Below, piece after piece: positions 1 to 7,573 of a stretch of 20,972 nucleotides of DNA. The position numbers and the translations under genes were made by a program. Positions within the stretch are counted from its first letter, which is position 1. Each line of letters starts with the position of its first letter. Source of the DNA: an uncultured Ilumatobacter sp. (GTDB taxonomy: Bacteria; Actinomycetota; Acidimicrobiia; Acidimicrobiales; Ilumatobacteraceae); assembly GCA_938049325.1 (NCBI GenBank), contig CALICC010000094.1, forward strand, positions 1 to 20,972, written 5' to 3'. Below the pieces are notes generated by a model. That model saw nothing but the letters and a program-made list of their open reading frames with translations. It was not told the origin of the DNA and searched no databases.

Positions 1-580
1 GGTCGTTCGTCGGTTCGTCGAGCAAGAACACATCGAACTGGGCAAGCAGAAGCGACGCGAGTGACGCACGTGCGGCCTCGCCACCCGACAACGACGCTGT
101 GGGCTGGTTGCGGAGGCGCTCGCTCAGCGACAGGTCGGCGAACACTTCACCAGCCCGGGCATCGAAGTCGGCCGCTCCGATCCGCAACCACGTGTCGAGT
201 GCGTCGCCATATCGATCGTCAGCACCGTGCGCGCCGTTCGCCATCGCTGCGGTCGACGCATCGAGGTCGCGCTGGGCCGCCGCCACACCGGTTCGCCGGG
301 CCAAGAATTCGTCGACGGTCTCCGTCGACGAACGATCGGGCTCCTGCGGGAGATACCCGACCGTTGCCGTTCGCGGCGCGCGCTCGACCAGCCCCTCGAC
401 GGCGGTCGTCGGATCGGAGAGCACCCCGGCAAGCGCCTGCAGCAGGGTCGACTTCCCGATGCCGTTGGGCCCGACGACGCCCATGCGATGGCCGGGCGTG
501 ATCGACAGGTCGACGTGTGAGAGAACAGTGAGTTCACCGCGAGTCACGGTGAGGTCTCGAGCGATGAGTGATGCAGCCAC
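1..580 (-). CDS. ABC-F family ATPase, N-terminal part (runs off the left edge)
   Basis: This is the first ~193 residues of an ATP-binding cassette protein with no membrane segments. A Walker A motif (GPNGIGKST) lies at residues 37-45. Near the window edge are an ABC signature (SLSGGEAAR) and a Walker B (LLDEPTND), so the first of the two expected ABC domains is nearly complete. The order signature then LLDEPTN, with soluble flanks, is typical of ABC-F proteins, which act on the ribosome (translation factors or antibiotic-resistance proteins) rather than in transport. The start is GTG at 580, chosen because AAGGAG sits just upstream (585-590), one of the few clear ribosome sites in the window. 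The linker that distinguishes ABC-F subfamilies lies outside, so the subgroup cannot be named. It is divergent from the helicase at 751. Confidence 0.85.
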   Translation of the reverse strand, partial: MAASLIARDLTVTRGELTVLSHVDLSITPGHRMGVVGPNGIGKSTLLQALAGVLSDPTTAVEGLVERAPRTATVGYLPQEPDRSSTETVDEFLARRTGVAAAQRDLDASTAAMANGAHGADDRYGDALDTWLRIGAADFDARAGEVFADLSLSERLRNQPTASLSGGEAARASLASLLLAQFDVFLLDEPTND

Positions 581-750
581 GTTGCTCCTTGCAAGCGGAA
601 TGTCCAGCGTGGCGCGCCCGATTGGTCAGCGGCCGACGGTGGAACGATTGACGATGGACGTCACTGCTACTTCATCACCGTCCAGAGTAGTCTCGACGGT
701 CCCTCCACCGCCCCCCGGTTTCCCTCACTCCCCCTGGCTCCCCACCTCTC
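581..750. other. Divergent intergenic region
   Basis: These 170 bases separate the ABC-F gene (-) from the helicase (+). Apart from the AAGGAG site at 585-590 I see no clear promoter hexamers, hairpin or reading frame. The stretch just before the helicase start is pyrimidine-rich (about 700-750) and has no Shine-Dalgarno sequence. Confidence 0.4.
585..590 (-). promoter_or_regulatory. Shine-Dalgarno site of the ABC-F gene
   Basis: AAGGAG on the minus strand, four bases before the GTG start at 580. It decides the start codon of the ABC-F gene. Confidence 0.7.
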
Positions 751-2520
751 GTGTCGACGATCACTCTGCGCCCATGGCAGCGCGCCGCCTTCGACCTGTT
801 CCGTTTGCGCGGCGAACCCAACCCCGACGGCCTGGTTCATCCTGATTTCCTGACCGTCGCAACCCCGGGAGCCGGCAAGACCACATTCGCCCTGACCTGC
901 GCACGAGCCACGCTTGCGGAACAGAACCGTCCACTGATCGTCGTCGCCCCGACGAGCCACCTCAAGACGCAGTGGTCGGCCGCGGCCCATCGCCTCGGAC
1001 TCCAACTCGACCCGACTTGGTCGCCTGGGGACGGACTCGCACGCGACGTGCACGGCCTCGTGACCACGTACCAGCAGGTCGCAACCGGGGCAGCTGCCAG
1101 CAAGCTCGCGGGGCTCGCTGCCGACGGATTCGTGATTCTCGACGAAGTGCACCACGCCGGGCACGAACGGGCATGGGGTGACGGCATCCGCAAGGCGTTC
1201 GCACACGCGTATCGCCGCCTGTCGCTCTCGGGAACCCCATTTCGTAGCGACGCCGCGCAGATCCCGTTCGTTCGCTACGACGTGACAGGTGAAGGCGAAC
1301 TCGCACATGCCGACTTCACGTACGGCTACGGCGATGCCTTGCGCGACGGCGGCGTCGTTCGGCCCGTGTACTTCCCGCGCGTCGACGGCGACATGGAGTG
1401 GACCACAGCAGCCGGCGACGTGGTGTCGGCGTCGTTCCAAGACGAACTGACCAAGGACCACGTTTCGATGCGGCTCCGCACCGCGCTCAGCCTCGAAGGC
1501 GAGTGGATGCCTTCGGTGCTGTCCAAGGCCGTCGACCAGCTGCGAACGATTCGATCCAGCCCGCGCGACGAAGGCGGCCAACCCGATGCCGGCGGACTCG
1601 TGATCGCGACCGACCAAGATCATGCCCAGGGCATCGCCCGCCTCCTGCGAGATCGCTTCGGCGTTCCCGCCGATGTCGTCGTGAGCGACGATCCCGGCGC
1701 GTCCAAGAAGATCGCCGAGTTCTCGGAGAACGACCGCCCGTGGTTGGTCTCGGTGCGCATGGTGTCGGAGGGCGTCGACATCCCTCGCCTACGCGTCGGC
1801 GTGTTCTCCACCACGACGTCGACCGAATTGTTCTTCCGCCAAGCGATCGGACGATTCGTTCGCTGGCAGGCCGGCCAGTCGAATCAGAAGGCATACGTCT
1901 ACATCCCCGACGATCCGCGACTTCGGGCGCACGCCTTTTCGATCGCAGAAGCCCGGCGTCATGTGCTGCGCCCACCGGCTCCGGAAGACGGCGACGAGTT
2001 CCAGCCCGAGGGCGGTCTGGACGAACAACGCATTTCCGACGAAGGCGAACAACTGGCGCTGTTCTCGGAGTTCTCGGTGGTTCGCGCGCATGCGACCGAC
2101 ATCTCGGTGCACACCGTCGGTCCTGACGGTGGCGTCATCGCGGGCGACCCCGACGCCGAACGCCGATTCGAGCCGACGTACGACACGGGTGCGAGCGCTG
2201 CGTTCGACCAGGAACCCGACCCGCCCGCCCCCTTCTTCGCCGCCGACCCCGACCTGTCGATCGAGCTGCCGGAGATCCCGACCGCTGCGGGATTGGTGCC
2301 GAGCGGTTCGCTGAGCGTCGCCGAGATGAAGGACGACCTGCGGACACGCAATGCGCATGTTGCCAAGCGGCTGGTCGACGTCACCGGCTGGAATCACCCG
2401 AAGGTGCAGGCCGAGATGAACCGTCTTGCCGGTGTCAGCCGAGTCGCTACCGCCACGAACGAGCAGCTCGCTCGACGATTGCGCTACAGCGAATCGTGGC
2501 TGCGTCGCCTGCTGCAGTAG
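751..2520 (+). CDS. Superfamily 2 DEAD/DEAH-type helicase
   Basis: A 589-residue helicase. Residues 35-45 carry a Walker A loop (ATPGAGKTT), 131-134 the DEVH box, and 160-164 the SGTPF motif III. A second RecA-like domain follows, ending in an arginine-finger motif (FRQAIGRFVRW). This resembles the stand-alone helicases related to type III restriction and UvrB-like SF2 proteins: ATP-driven translocation on or remodelling of nucleic acid is expected, the substrate is unknown. After about residue 395 there is an acidic, low-similarity stretch, then a charged helical C-terminus (about 525-589) that may be a small DNA-binding or partner-binding domain. GTG at 751 is the only possible start after the in-frame stop at 688-690. 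No nuclease or methylase gene is adjacent, so it does not look like part of a restriction system. Confidence 0.85.
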   Translation: MSTITLRPWQRAAFDLFRLRGEPNPDGLVHPDFLTVATPGAGKTTFALTCARATLAEQNRPLIVVAPTSHLKTQWSAAAHRLGLQLDPTWSPGDGLARDVHGLVTTYQQVATGAAASKLAGLAADGFVILDEVHHAGHERAWGDGIRKAFAHAYRRLSLSGTPFRSDAAQIPFVRYDVTGEGELAHADFTYGYGDALRDGGVVRPVYFPRVDGDMEWTTAAGDVVSASFQDELTKDHVSMRLRTALSLEGEWMPSVLSKAVDQLRTIRSSPRDEGGQPDAGGLVIATDQDHAQGIARLLRDRFGVPADVVVSDDPGASKKIAEFSENDRPWLVSVRMVSEGVDIPRLRVGVFSTTTSTELFFRQAIGRFVRWQAGQSNQKAYVYIPDDPRLRAHAFSIAEARRHVLRPPAPEDGDEFQPEGGLDEQRISDEGEQLALFSEFSVVRAHATDISVHTVGPDGGVIAGDPDAERRFEPTYDTGASAAFDQEPDPPAPFFAADPDLSIELPEIPTAAGLVPSGSLSVAEMKDDLRTRNAHVAKRLVDVTGWNHPKVQAEMNRLAGVSRVATATNEQLARRLRYSESWLRRLLQ

Positions 2521-2549
2521 CGCCCGCCGGGTGCGCTTTGACGACACGG

Positions 2550-2555
2550 TAGAGT
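2550..2555 (+). promoter_or_regulatory. Putative -10 element (TAGAGT) for leaderless transcription of the DtxR-like gene
   Basis: TAGAGT is followed by six bases and then the ATG at 2562. There is no Shine-Dalgarno sequence. The spacing would put the transcription start at or next to the start codon. Confidence 0.5.
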
Positions 2556-2561
2556 GGTCAC

Positions 2562-3221
2562 ATGCCCGCCGCCGGAGAGCACCATCCCGCCTTCGAAGAG
2601 TATTGCGAGTGCATTTTCGAGCTGCGTGAAGACGACCTCGAGGTGATCCAGGCTCGCATCGCCGAACGACTCCAGGTGAGCCGACCCGCCGTCAGTGAAA
2701 TGATGAAGCGACTCGAAGCCGAGGGCCTCATCACGTCGGCCGACGGCATCAAGCTCACCGATGCCGGCAAGGCACTCGGCGAGTCGGTCGTACGTCGACA
2801 TCGCCTCGCCGAAGTCTTCTTGACCGACGTCTTGAAGCTGTCGTGGGCCGAGGCTCACCACGAAGCGGGCAAGTGGGAGCACGTGATCTCCGACTCCGTC
2901 GAGGCGGCCATGGTGAAGCTGCTCGGCGATCCGACGACCTGCCCGCATGGCAACCCGATCCCGGGCAGTGACTATGTCGCACCCAAGTCCGAGCCGCTCG
3001 CATCGGTCTCGGTCGGCGATGAGTTCACGGTGAGTCGCATCACCGAAGAGCTCGAGTTCGCCCCCGGTCTGCTCGAGTTCCTCGAGGAGTCGGCCATCCA
3101 GCCGGGGCGCACGGGCACCGTGACCGCACAGTCCCCAGACGGCACCTTGACCATCGAGATCGACGGCCGTCACGTCGGTGTGGGCGCGTTCGCCAGCGAA
3201 CGAATTCTCGTCGCTGCTTGA
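2562..3221 (+). CDS. DtxR/MntR-family metal-dependent transcriptional regulator
   Basis: A 219-residue protein with the full DtxR layout: winged helix-turn-helix (about 10-72, with RIAERLQVSRPAVSEMMKRL), metal-binding dimerisation domain (about 73-135) and a C-terminal SH3/FeoA-like domain (about 145-219). Such proteins repress iron- or manganese-uptake genes when loaded with Fe2+ or Mn2+. Aligned by eye to Corynebacterium DtxR, the ancillary-site ligands are kept (H80, E84, H99), as are E106 and H107 of the primary site. The Met10 position is Glu13, closer to the Asp of MntR, and the Cys102 position is Gly103. The metal specificity is therefore uncertain. It starts 41 bases after the helicase stop, probably from its own promoter. 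No metal transporter is nearby, so the targets lie elsewhere. Confidence 0.88.
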   Translation: MPAAGEHHPAFEEYCECIFELREDDLEVIQARIAERLQVSRPAVSEMMKRLEAEGLITSADGIKLTDAGKALGESVVRRHRLAEVFLTDVLKLSWAEAHHEAGKWEHVISDSVEAAMVKLLGDPTTCPHGNPIPGSDYVAPKSEPLASVSVGDEFTVSRITEELEFAPGLLEFLEESAIQPGRTGTVTAQSPDGTLTIEIDGRHVGVGAFASERILVAA

Positions 3222-3244
3222 CGCATCACGACCGCCGGCTCTTG

Positions 3245-3257
3245 GCACACTGTGTGC
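3245..3257. repeat. 13-base perfect palindrome, possible operator
   Basis: GCACAC-T-GTGTGC: two 6-base arms around one central base. It lies between the regulator and the lipoprotein gene, covering the likely -10 region and start site of the latter. It could be an operator; nothing in the sequence proves binding. Confidence 0.4.
3246..3251 (+). promoter_or_regulatory. Putative -10 element (CACACT) of the small lipoprotein gene
   Basis: The hexamer is seven bases before ATG 3259, the spacing seen at other genes here. The match to TANNNT is partial (A at position 2, T at position 6). Confidence 0.3.
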
Positions 3258-3258
3258 A

Positions 3259-3753
3259 ATGCAGCGAGCGCGACGCCCCCTCATCACGGCTCACACGGCC
3301 ATCAGATCGATGCTCGTTGCCGGTGCGCTCGTGGGCTGCGCGACCACGGTCGACGAACCGTCGAGCGATGGCCAACCCGACGGCGTCGAGTTGGCCGATT
3401 CCGATACGACACCGCTGAGCAGTGGTGTCATCGTCGACGAGGTCACGCCGCCGACCACCGAACCGGTGGTCGGGTCTGCGTCGGAGCTCCTTCCTGAGAT
3501 CGGCGTCGACCTCAGCAGGCTGAGTGCCCAGATCGGCGATGAAGGAGACGAAGACGCGACACTCGCTCGCATCCAGGCCAACTGGGCAGCGATCAAGGAC
3601 GAGATCGAACGCGACCGGCCCGAGCTGCTCAACAGCATCCAGGCGACCATCGACATGGCGACCACGGCCGTCGAACGCAATCGTCCAGCCGACGCCGACA
3701 AGGCGTTCAGTTTGATGAACGACTTGATCGACTCCTTCACCGGCGACGGCTGA
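3259..3753 (+). CDS. Small lipoprotein of unknown function
   Basis: A 164-residue protein. It opens with a basic N-terminus (Arg at 3, 5, 6, 16), a short hydrophobic stretch and the lipobox LVGC with Cys27, so it is probably exported and lipid-anchored. Residues 28-75 are acidic and Ser/Thr-rich, a likely linker. Residues 80-160 are predicted helical and highly charged (for example QANWAAIKDEIERDRPELL, then a second helix ending in FSLMNDLIDSF), suggesting a small helical hairpin. I do not recognise a family. The ATG at 3259 was preferred to upstream in-frame starts because it places the signal sequence at the N-terminus. It follows the DtxR-like gene by 37 bases; the palindrome between them hints at separate control. 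Confidence 0.75.
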   Translation: MQRARRPLITAHTAIRSMLVAGALVGCATTVDEPSSDGQPDGVELADSDTTPLSSGVIVDEVTPPTTEPVVGSASELLPEIGVDLSRLSAQIGDEGDEDATLARIQANWAAIKDEIERDRPELLNSIQATIDMATTAVERNRPADADKAFSLMNDLIDSFTGDG

Positions 3754-3796
3754 GACACCTCGGCGCTGAGCGTCGAGCAAGCAGCGCTGTTGCGAG

Positions 3797-5947
3797 TCAG
3801 CGAAGAGGTTCGGGCAGATCGTCTGCGTGGACGATCGTCAAGCGCTGCGTCGAGCGGGTCAAGGCCACGTACAGCGCCCGCATCCCGTGTTCGACGTCGG
3901 TGACGATCCGACTCGGTTCGACCACGATCACACCGTCGAGTTCGAGGCCCTTGACGACGCTGACCGGCACCAGGGTGATGCCTGAATCGAGTCCGGTTCG
4001 TGTCGCTGTGCCGTGATTGATCCCGGCGGCGGTGAGCGCCTCGGACAGCTCGGGCAACATCGAGTCGGGCGCGACCACACCGAGCGATGCACCCGGGATC
4101 GCAGCTTCCATGGCAGCGACCTCGACACTCACGGTCTCGGCGAGGCGATCCCGGTCGGCAGCTCGAACGATCGACGGGCCGACGTCGCCGAGGCGTACCG
4201 ACTCGGGAGCACGGAGCCCCGGGGTTCCGACCGCCATGACCTTGTTGGCCAGCTCCATGATCTGCCCTGGGATGCGGTAGCCGACCGACAAGCCGATCAC
4301 GCGGGCCGGCTTGCGATCGGGCAGGTGCGCGAGCACGTCGTCCCAGCCGTTGGGAGCAAGGGGCCCCGTCGCCTGCGCGATGTCGCCGACGATCGTCATG
4401 GAACCGTTGAGCGAGCGCCGCGTCGCCATCTTCAGTTGCATGGGTGTGAGGTCTTGGACCTCGTCGATGACGATGTGCCCGAACGTCCGAACCTCGTCGG
4501 CCTCTTCCAACTTGCCGCCCTTGCCGGGCTTGGGTCCGAGCACGTCGAGGGCATCGTCGAGCAACGCGACGTCCGCGGGAGTCCAGCGGACATCGTCGAC
4601 CGTCGTCGACCGTTCACGGAACAGCGCCAGCGCATCGCTCTCGCTCATGACGTCGCGCGCCGCCAGCTTCAGTAGCGCCTTCGACCCGAAGAGGTCGTGG
4701 AGCAGTTGTGCCGGTGTCAGCACCGGCCACATGGCGTCGAGAATCGAACGTCCCTCGATTGTCCCGCGCAGCGCGTCCTTGATGTCGCGCGGCCCGATCT
4801 CAGGATCACGTGCCGACGCGGCCAGCGCCGACCACACCTCGTTTTCAACGAACCGGCGACCTGCGTTGTGTCGCTTGAAGCGCCGCCTCGCCGTTTTGAC
4901 AATCCGTGCCGACTCCTCGGAGCGCAGACGGATGTAGCCCGCGCCGAAGGGCAGCACCACGTCGTCGGTGAGCGGTCGCTCGCGGTCTGAAACCGCATTG
5001 TCGATCAGGTCGGACATTCGGTCCTCGCCCTTGATCCGTGACGCGGTCGACGTGTCGTCGCCCTCGTCTCCGGGGCGCAGGAACGTCACGCCACGAACCA
5101 GGTCAGCGAGCACCACCTGGTCGACACCGGCTTCGCCGAGCGACGGAAGCACACGTTCGATGTAGCGCAGGAACACTCGGTTCGGCCCGATCACGAGCAC
5201 ACCTTGGTCTTCGAGCGGGAACCGGTGTGTGTAGAGCAGGTACGCCGCTCGGTGGAGCGCGACGACGGTCTTGCCGGTGCCCGGCCCGCCCTGCACCACC
5301 AGCACGCCGGCCTGTGGCGACCTGATGATCTCGTCTTGCTCGCCTTGAATCGTCGCCACAATGTCGCCGAGCGTTCCGGTGCGGCCACGTTCGATCGAGG
5401 CCAGCAACGTCGAGTACCCGCGCAGCCCGGAATCGCTGGCGACGACGGCCCCCGACGCTTCCTCGAGCCCTTCGTCACTGCCGACGCCGAGGTGCCCCTC
5501 ACCAAACAACTCGTCTTCGATGCCGAGCAACGAACGCCCTTCGATGATGAAGTGCCGACGCCGAGCGATCCCCATCGGGTCGCGACCCGTGGCACGGTAG
5601 AACGGCTCGGCAACCGGTGCCCGCCAGTCGATGACGACGGGCTCGCGGTCTTCGTCGGCGACCGCGAGCCGCCCGATATGGAACGGCTCGATCTGCTCCG
5701 GTGACTCACCCACCCGATCGATGCGACCGAAAACCAGGGCCGCATCGCCCAGATCGAGATCCTCCAGCCGCTTCACGATCGCCTCGTCGAACGCGTTGCG
5801 TTCGAACCGGGCTTGGAACGTTCCGCCGAGGTCGGCTTCGTTCATGTTTCGGATACGCAAAGCCGCGTCACGGCTTGCAACGAGGCAGTCGTACGCGTTG
5901 TCGATGTACGCCTGCTCGTTTTCGAGATCTGGGTGCTGCTGCGTCAT
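3797..5947 (-). CDS. helR: HelD/HelR-like RNA polymerase recycling motor ATPase
   Basis: A 716-residue UvrD-like superfamily 1 protein. The N-terminal 65 residues form a charged helical region like the HelD arm that enters the RNA polymerase secondary channel. VVIDWRAPVAEPFY (104-117) is a hallmark of HelD-type proteins. Walker A is at 220-227 (GGPGTGKT), DEVQD at 495-499, and the C-terminal helicase motifs are VKGLELDGV (665-) and ALYVALTRS (691-). Family members remove RNA polymerase from stalled complexes; actinobacterial HelR can displace rifampicin. The start at 5947 is preferred because a TAGCAT hexamer lies 16 bases upstream on the minus strand; in-frame ATG 5977 and GTG 6031 are alternatives, the last overlapping hemE. 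It is divergent from hemE. No rifampicin-associated palindrome was seen upstream. Confidence 0.85.
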   Translation of the reverse strand: MTQQHPDLENEQAYIDNAYDCLVASRDAALRIRNMNEADLGGTFQARFERNAFDEAIVKRLEDLDLGDAALVFGRIDRVGESPEQIEPFHIGRLAVADEDREPVVIDWRAPVAEPFYRATGRDPMGIARRRHFIIEGRSLLGIEDELFGEGHLGVGSDEGLEEASGAVVASDSGLRGYSTLLASIERGRTGTLGDIVATIQGEQDEIIRSPQAGVLVVQGGPGTGKTVVALHRAAYLLYTHRFPLEDQGVLVIGPNRVFLRYIERVLPSLGEAGVDQVVLADLVRGVTFLRPGDEGDDTSTASRIKGEDRMSDLIDNAVSDRERPLTDDVVLPFGAGYIRLRSEESARIVKTARRRFKRHNAGRRFVENEVWSALAASARDPEIGPRDIKDALRGTIEGRSILDAMWPVLTPAQLLHDLFGSKALLKLAARDVMSESDALALFRERSTTVDDVRWTPADVALLDDALDVLGPKPGKGGKLEEADEVRTFGHIVIDEVQDLTPMQLKMATRRSLNGSMTIVGDIAQATGPLAPNGWDDVLAHLPDRKPARVIGLSVGYRIPGQIMELANKVMAVGTPGLRAPESVRLGDVGPSIVRAADRDRLAETVSVEVAAMEAAIPGASLGVVAPDSMLPELSEALTAAGINHGTATRTGLDSGITLVPVSVVKGLELDGVIVVEPSRIVTDVEHGMRALYVALTRSTQRLTIVHADDLPEPLR

Positions 5948-5963
5948 AAATCGGGGCCGTGAA

Positions 5964-5969
5964 ATGCTA
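5964..5969 (-). promoter_or_regulatory. Putative -10 element (TAGCAT) of the HelR-like gene
   Basis: TAGCAT on the minus strand, 16 bases before ATG 5947, implying a leader of roughly ten bases or fewer and no recognisable Shine-Dalgarno site. Confidence 0.35.
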
Positions 5970-6006
5970 TCGGGCATCTCTCGAACCCGGGGCTGTCGCC
6001 CGGCGG

Positions 6007-6012
6007 TAGCGT
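6007..6012 (+). promoter_or_regulatory. Putative -10 element (TAGCGT) of hemE
   Basis: TAGCGT nine bases before ATG 6022, with no Shine-Dalgarno sequence. It would give a leaderless or nearly leaderless hemE transcript. Together with the TAGCAT on the other strand, it packs two divergent promoters into 74 bases. Confidence 0.4.
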
Positions 6013-6021
6013 CGACAGGCA

Positions 6022-7092
6022 ATGAACTCACCCGCCGCCGTACCCTTCCTCGATGCCGCGCACGGGCGGCTGGGGTCGCGCACGCCCGTCTGGTTCATGC
6101 GTCAAGCAGGGCGGTCACTCCCGGAGTACGCCGCCGTCCGCGGCGAGGGTTCGATCCTGCACGCCATCAAGCAGCCTGACGTCGCCACTGAGATCACGCT
6201 GCAGCCAGTCACGCGCTATGGCGTCGACGCAGCGGTGCTCTACAGCGACATCGTCGTTCCCCCGCACGCCGTTGGCTTCGGCATCGACGTCGCGCCGGGG
6301 ACCGGCCCGGTCGCCGAGGTTCCGTTGCGTGATCGAAGCGATCTCGAACGACTTCGCCCACTCGAGGTCGACGACGTCTCCTACGTCGTCGACACGGTCG
6401 AGCTGTTGGCCAAGGAGCTGCCCGCAACCGTGCCACTCTTGGCGTTCGCCGGTGCCCCGTTCACGGTCGCCAGCTACTTGATCGAAGGACGACCAAGCAA
6501 GGACTACCGCCACACCAAGTCGATGATCCACAACGACCCGTCACTGTTCCACGACGTGATGGATCGTCTGGCAACCTCGGCGGTCACCTTCATCGACGCG
6601 CAGCTCAGCGCCGGCGCCCGAGCGTTCCAACTGTTCGACTCGTGGGCCGGATCACTGACCCTCGCCGACTATCAACGGTTCGTGCTCCCTCACTCCAAGC
6701 GAGTGTTCGCCGAGCTCCGCAGCCGACACCCCGATGCGCCGTGCGTGCACTTCGGTATCGGTTGTGACCATCTGCTCGAATCGATGTACGACGCGATGCC
6801 AACCGTCGGTCCCCGCATTCTCGGCCTCGACTGGCGCACGCCGATCTCCAGCGCACGAACGCGCCTCGGCGCCGATCTCGTCGTTCAGGGCAACCTCGAC
6901 CCGGCGCTCGTTCTCGCCGGAGAGGAGGCCGCGCTCGCGGGCGTCGAGCAGGTACTCACCGACAACCTGACGCCCACCGGAGACCGCCATCCGGGTCACA
7001 TCTTCAACCTTGGCCACGGCGTCAACCCCGACACCGATCCAGACGTGCTGCAAGCCGTCGTCGACCGCGTCCACGCCCAAACGAGCGCCTGA
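6022..7092 (+). CDS. hemE: Uroporphyrinogen III decarboxylase
   Basis: A 356-residue enzyme that removes four carboxylates from uroporphyrinogen III to give coproporphyrinogen III, in the cytoplasm. Length and motifs match the family: PVWFMRQAGRSLPEY at 22-36 (the usual Tyr after GR is Ser here), the catalytic-site YSDIVVPPHAVG segment with its invariant Asp, SYLIEG, FDSWAG, and a C-terminal GNLDPALV followed by GHIFNLGHGVNPDTDPD containing the conserved His. It is the first gene of a haem cluster that continues after an antisense gene with cpfC and cgoX. Confidence 0.96.
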   Translation: MNSPAAVPFLDAAHGRLGSRTPVWFMRQAGRSLPEYAAVRGEGSILHAIKQPDVATEITLQPVTRYGVDAAVLYSDIVVPPHAVGFGIDVAPGTGPVAEVPLRDRSDLERLRPLEVDDVSYVVDTVELLAKELPATVPLLAFAGAPFTVASYLIEGRPSKDYRHTKSMIHNDPSLFHDVMDRLATSAVTFIDAQLSAGARAFQLFDSWAGSLTLADYQRFVLPHSKRVFAELRSRHPDAPCVHFGIGCDHLLESMYDAMPTVGPRILGLDWRTPISSARTRLGADLVVQGNLDPALVLAGEEAALAGVEQVLTDNLTPTGDRHPGHIFNLGHGVNPDTDPDVLQAVVDRVHAQTSA

Positions 7093-7126
7093 GCAGCATC
7101 CACGAATCGTCACGCTCGCGGCCGGC

Positions 7127-7498
7127 TCACGAGCTCGACGTCGCCAGCTCCTCATTGACGCGAAAGAACGAGTACACGACCGCCGCAAGCAGCGCGACCA
7201 GAGACACCAGCCAAACGGATGTCGTTGGGCCCGGTCCGACCCGAGCGTTCACTCCGTTTTCTGCTTCCGTGTATGTGCACGACGAGCCGAGCGGCCACAG
7301 CGACCATTCGAAGTCGCCATAGTTGGAGGCCCCGAAGTCCTCACATCCGTTGTCAGCAAGAAACCCTTCGACGGCCAGGAGCACGCCTCCTGCGGCGAGC
7401 ACACACAAAAACATCAGTCCCGCCAAGAGCAGCGCGTACGGCCAGGGGAACCACTCGCGAAAGGAGTCGCCGCTCGCGTTGGTTCGCTCGTCGTCCAT
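7127..7498 (-). CDS. Small two-helix membrane protein of unknown function
   Basis: A 123-residue protein on the opposite strand between hemE and hemH. Two hydrophobic segments (about 20-47 and 94-113) flank a 45-residue loop rich in Gly, Asp and aromatics that contains Cys52 and Cys74, which could form a disulfide if the loop is outside. The N-terminus is acidic and the C-terminus short. I do not recognise a family. The coding case rests on the membrane-protein pattern and on an excellent CATAAT hexamer seven bases upstream of the ATG. Its stop is 34 bases from the hemE stop (convergent), and it is divergent from hemH with only 75 bases between the starts. Confidence 0.65.
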   Translation of the reverse strand: MDDERTNASGDSFREWFPWPYALLLAGLMFLCVLAAGGVLLAVEGFLADNGCEDFGASNYGDFEWSLWPLGSSCTYTEAENGVNARVGPGPTTSVWLVSLVALLAAVVYSFFRVNEELATSSS

Positions 7499-7505
7499 CG
7501 CCCGA

Positions 7506-7511
7506 ATTATG
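7506..7511 (-). promoter_or_regulatory. Putative -10 element (CATAAT) of the small membrane protein gene
   Basis: CATAAT on the minus strand, exactly seven bases before ATG 7498. This is the closest match to the consensus TATAAT among the start-proximal hexamers noted here. Confidence 0.55.
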
Positions 7512-7560
7512 CCCCACGCTGCGATGGCAGCACGCGTGTGCGAAACGCTCGAATCCAGGC

Positions 7561-7566
7561 CAGGCT
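7561..7566 (+). promoter_or_regulatory. Putative -10 element (CAGGCT) of hemH
   Basis: Seven bases before ATG 7574, keeping only A at position 2 and T at position 6 of the TANNNT pattern. A weak match, listed because the spacing repeats that of neighbouring genes. Confidence 0.25.
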
Positions 7567-7573
7567 GGCGTCG

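Noticed and set aside
667..1623. 318-codon minus-strand frame over the helicase N-terminus
   Set aside because: No motifs, and it overlaps the strongest helicase motifs on the other strand.
2521..2545. Possible intrinsic terminator after the helicase gene
   Set aside because: A GC-rich imperfect stem is visible but it has mismatches and only a three-base T run, so I would not call it.
3222..3258. Classical DtxR/IdeR iron box
   Set aside because: The palindrome present does not resemble the AT-rich iron-box consensus, so regulation by iron is not claimed.
5948..6021. Rifampicin-associated palindrome upstream of the HelR-like gene
   Set aside because: I looked for a long inverted repeat in the 74 bases between the divergent genes and found none.
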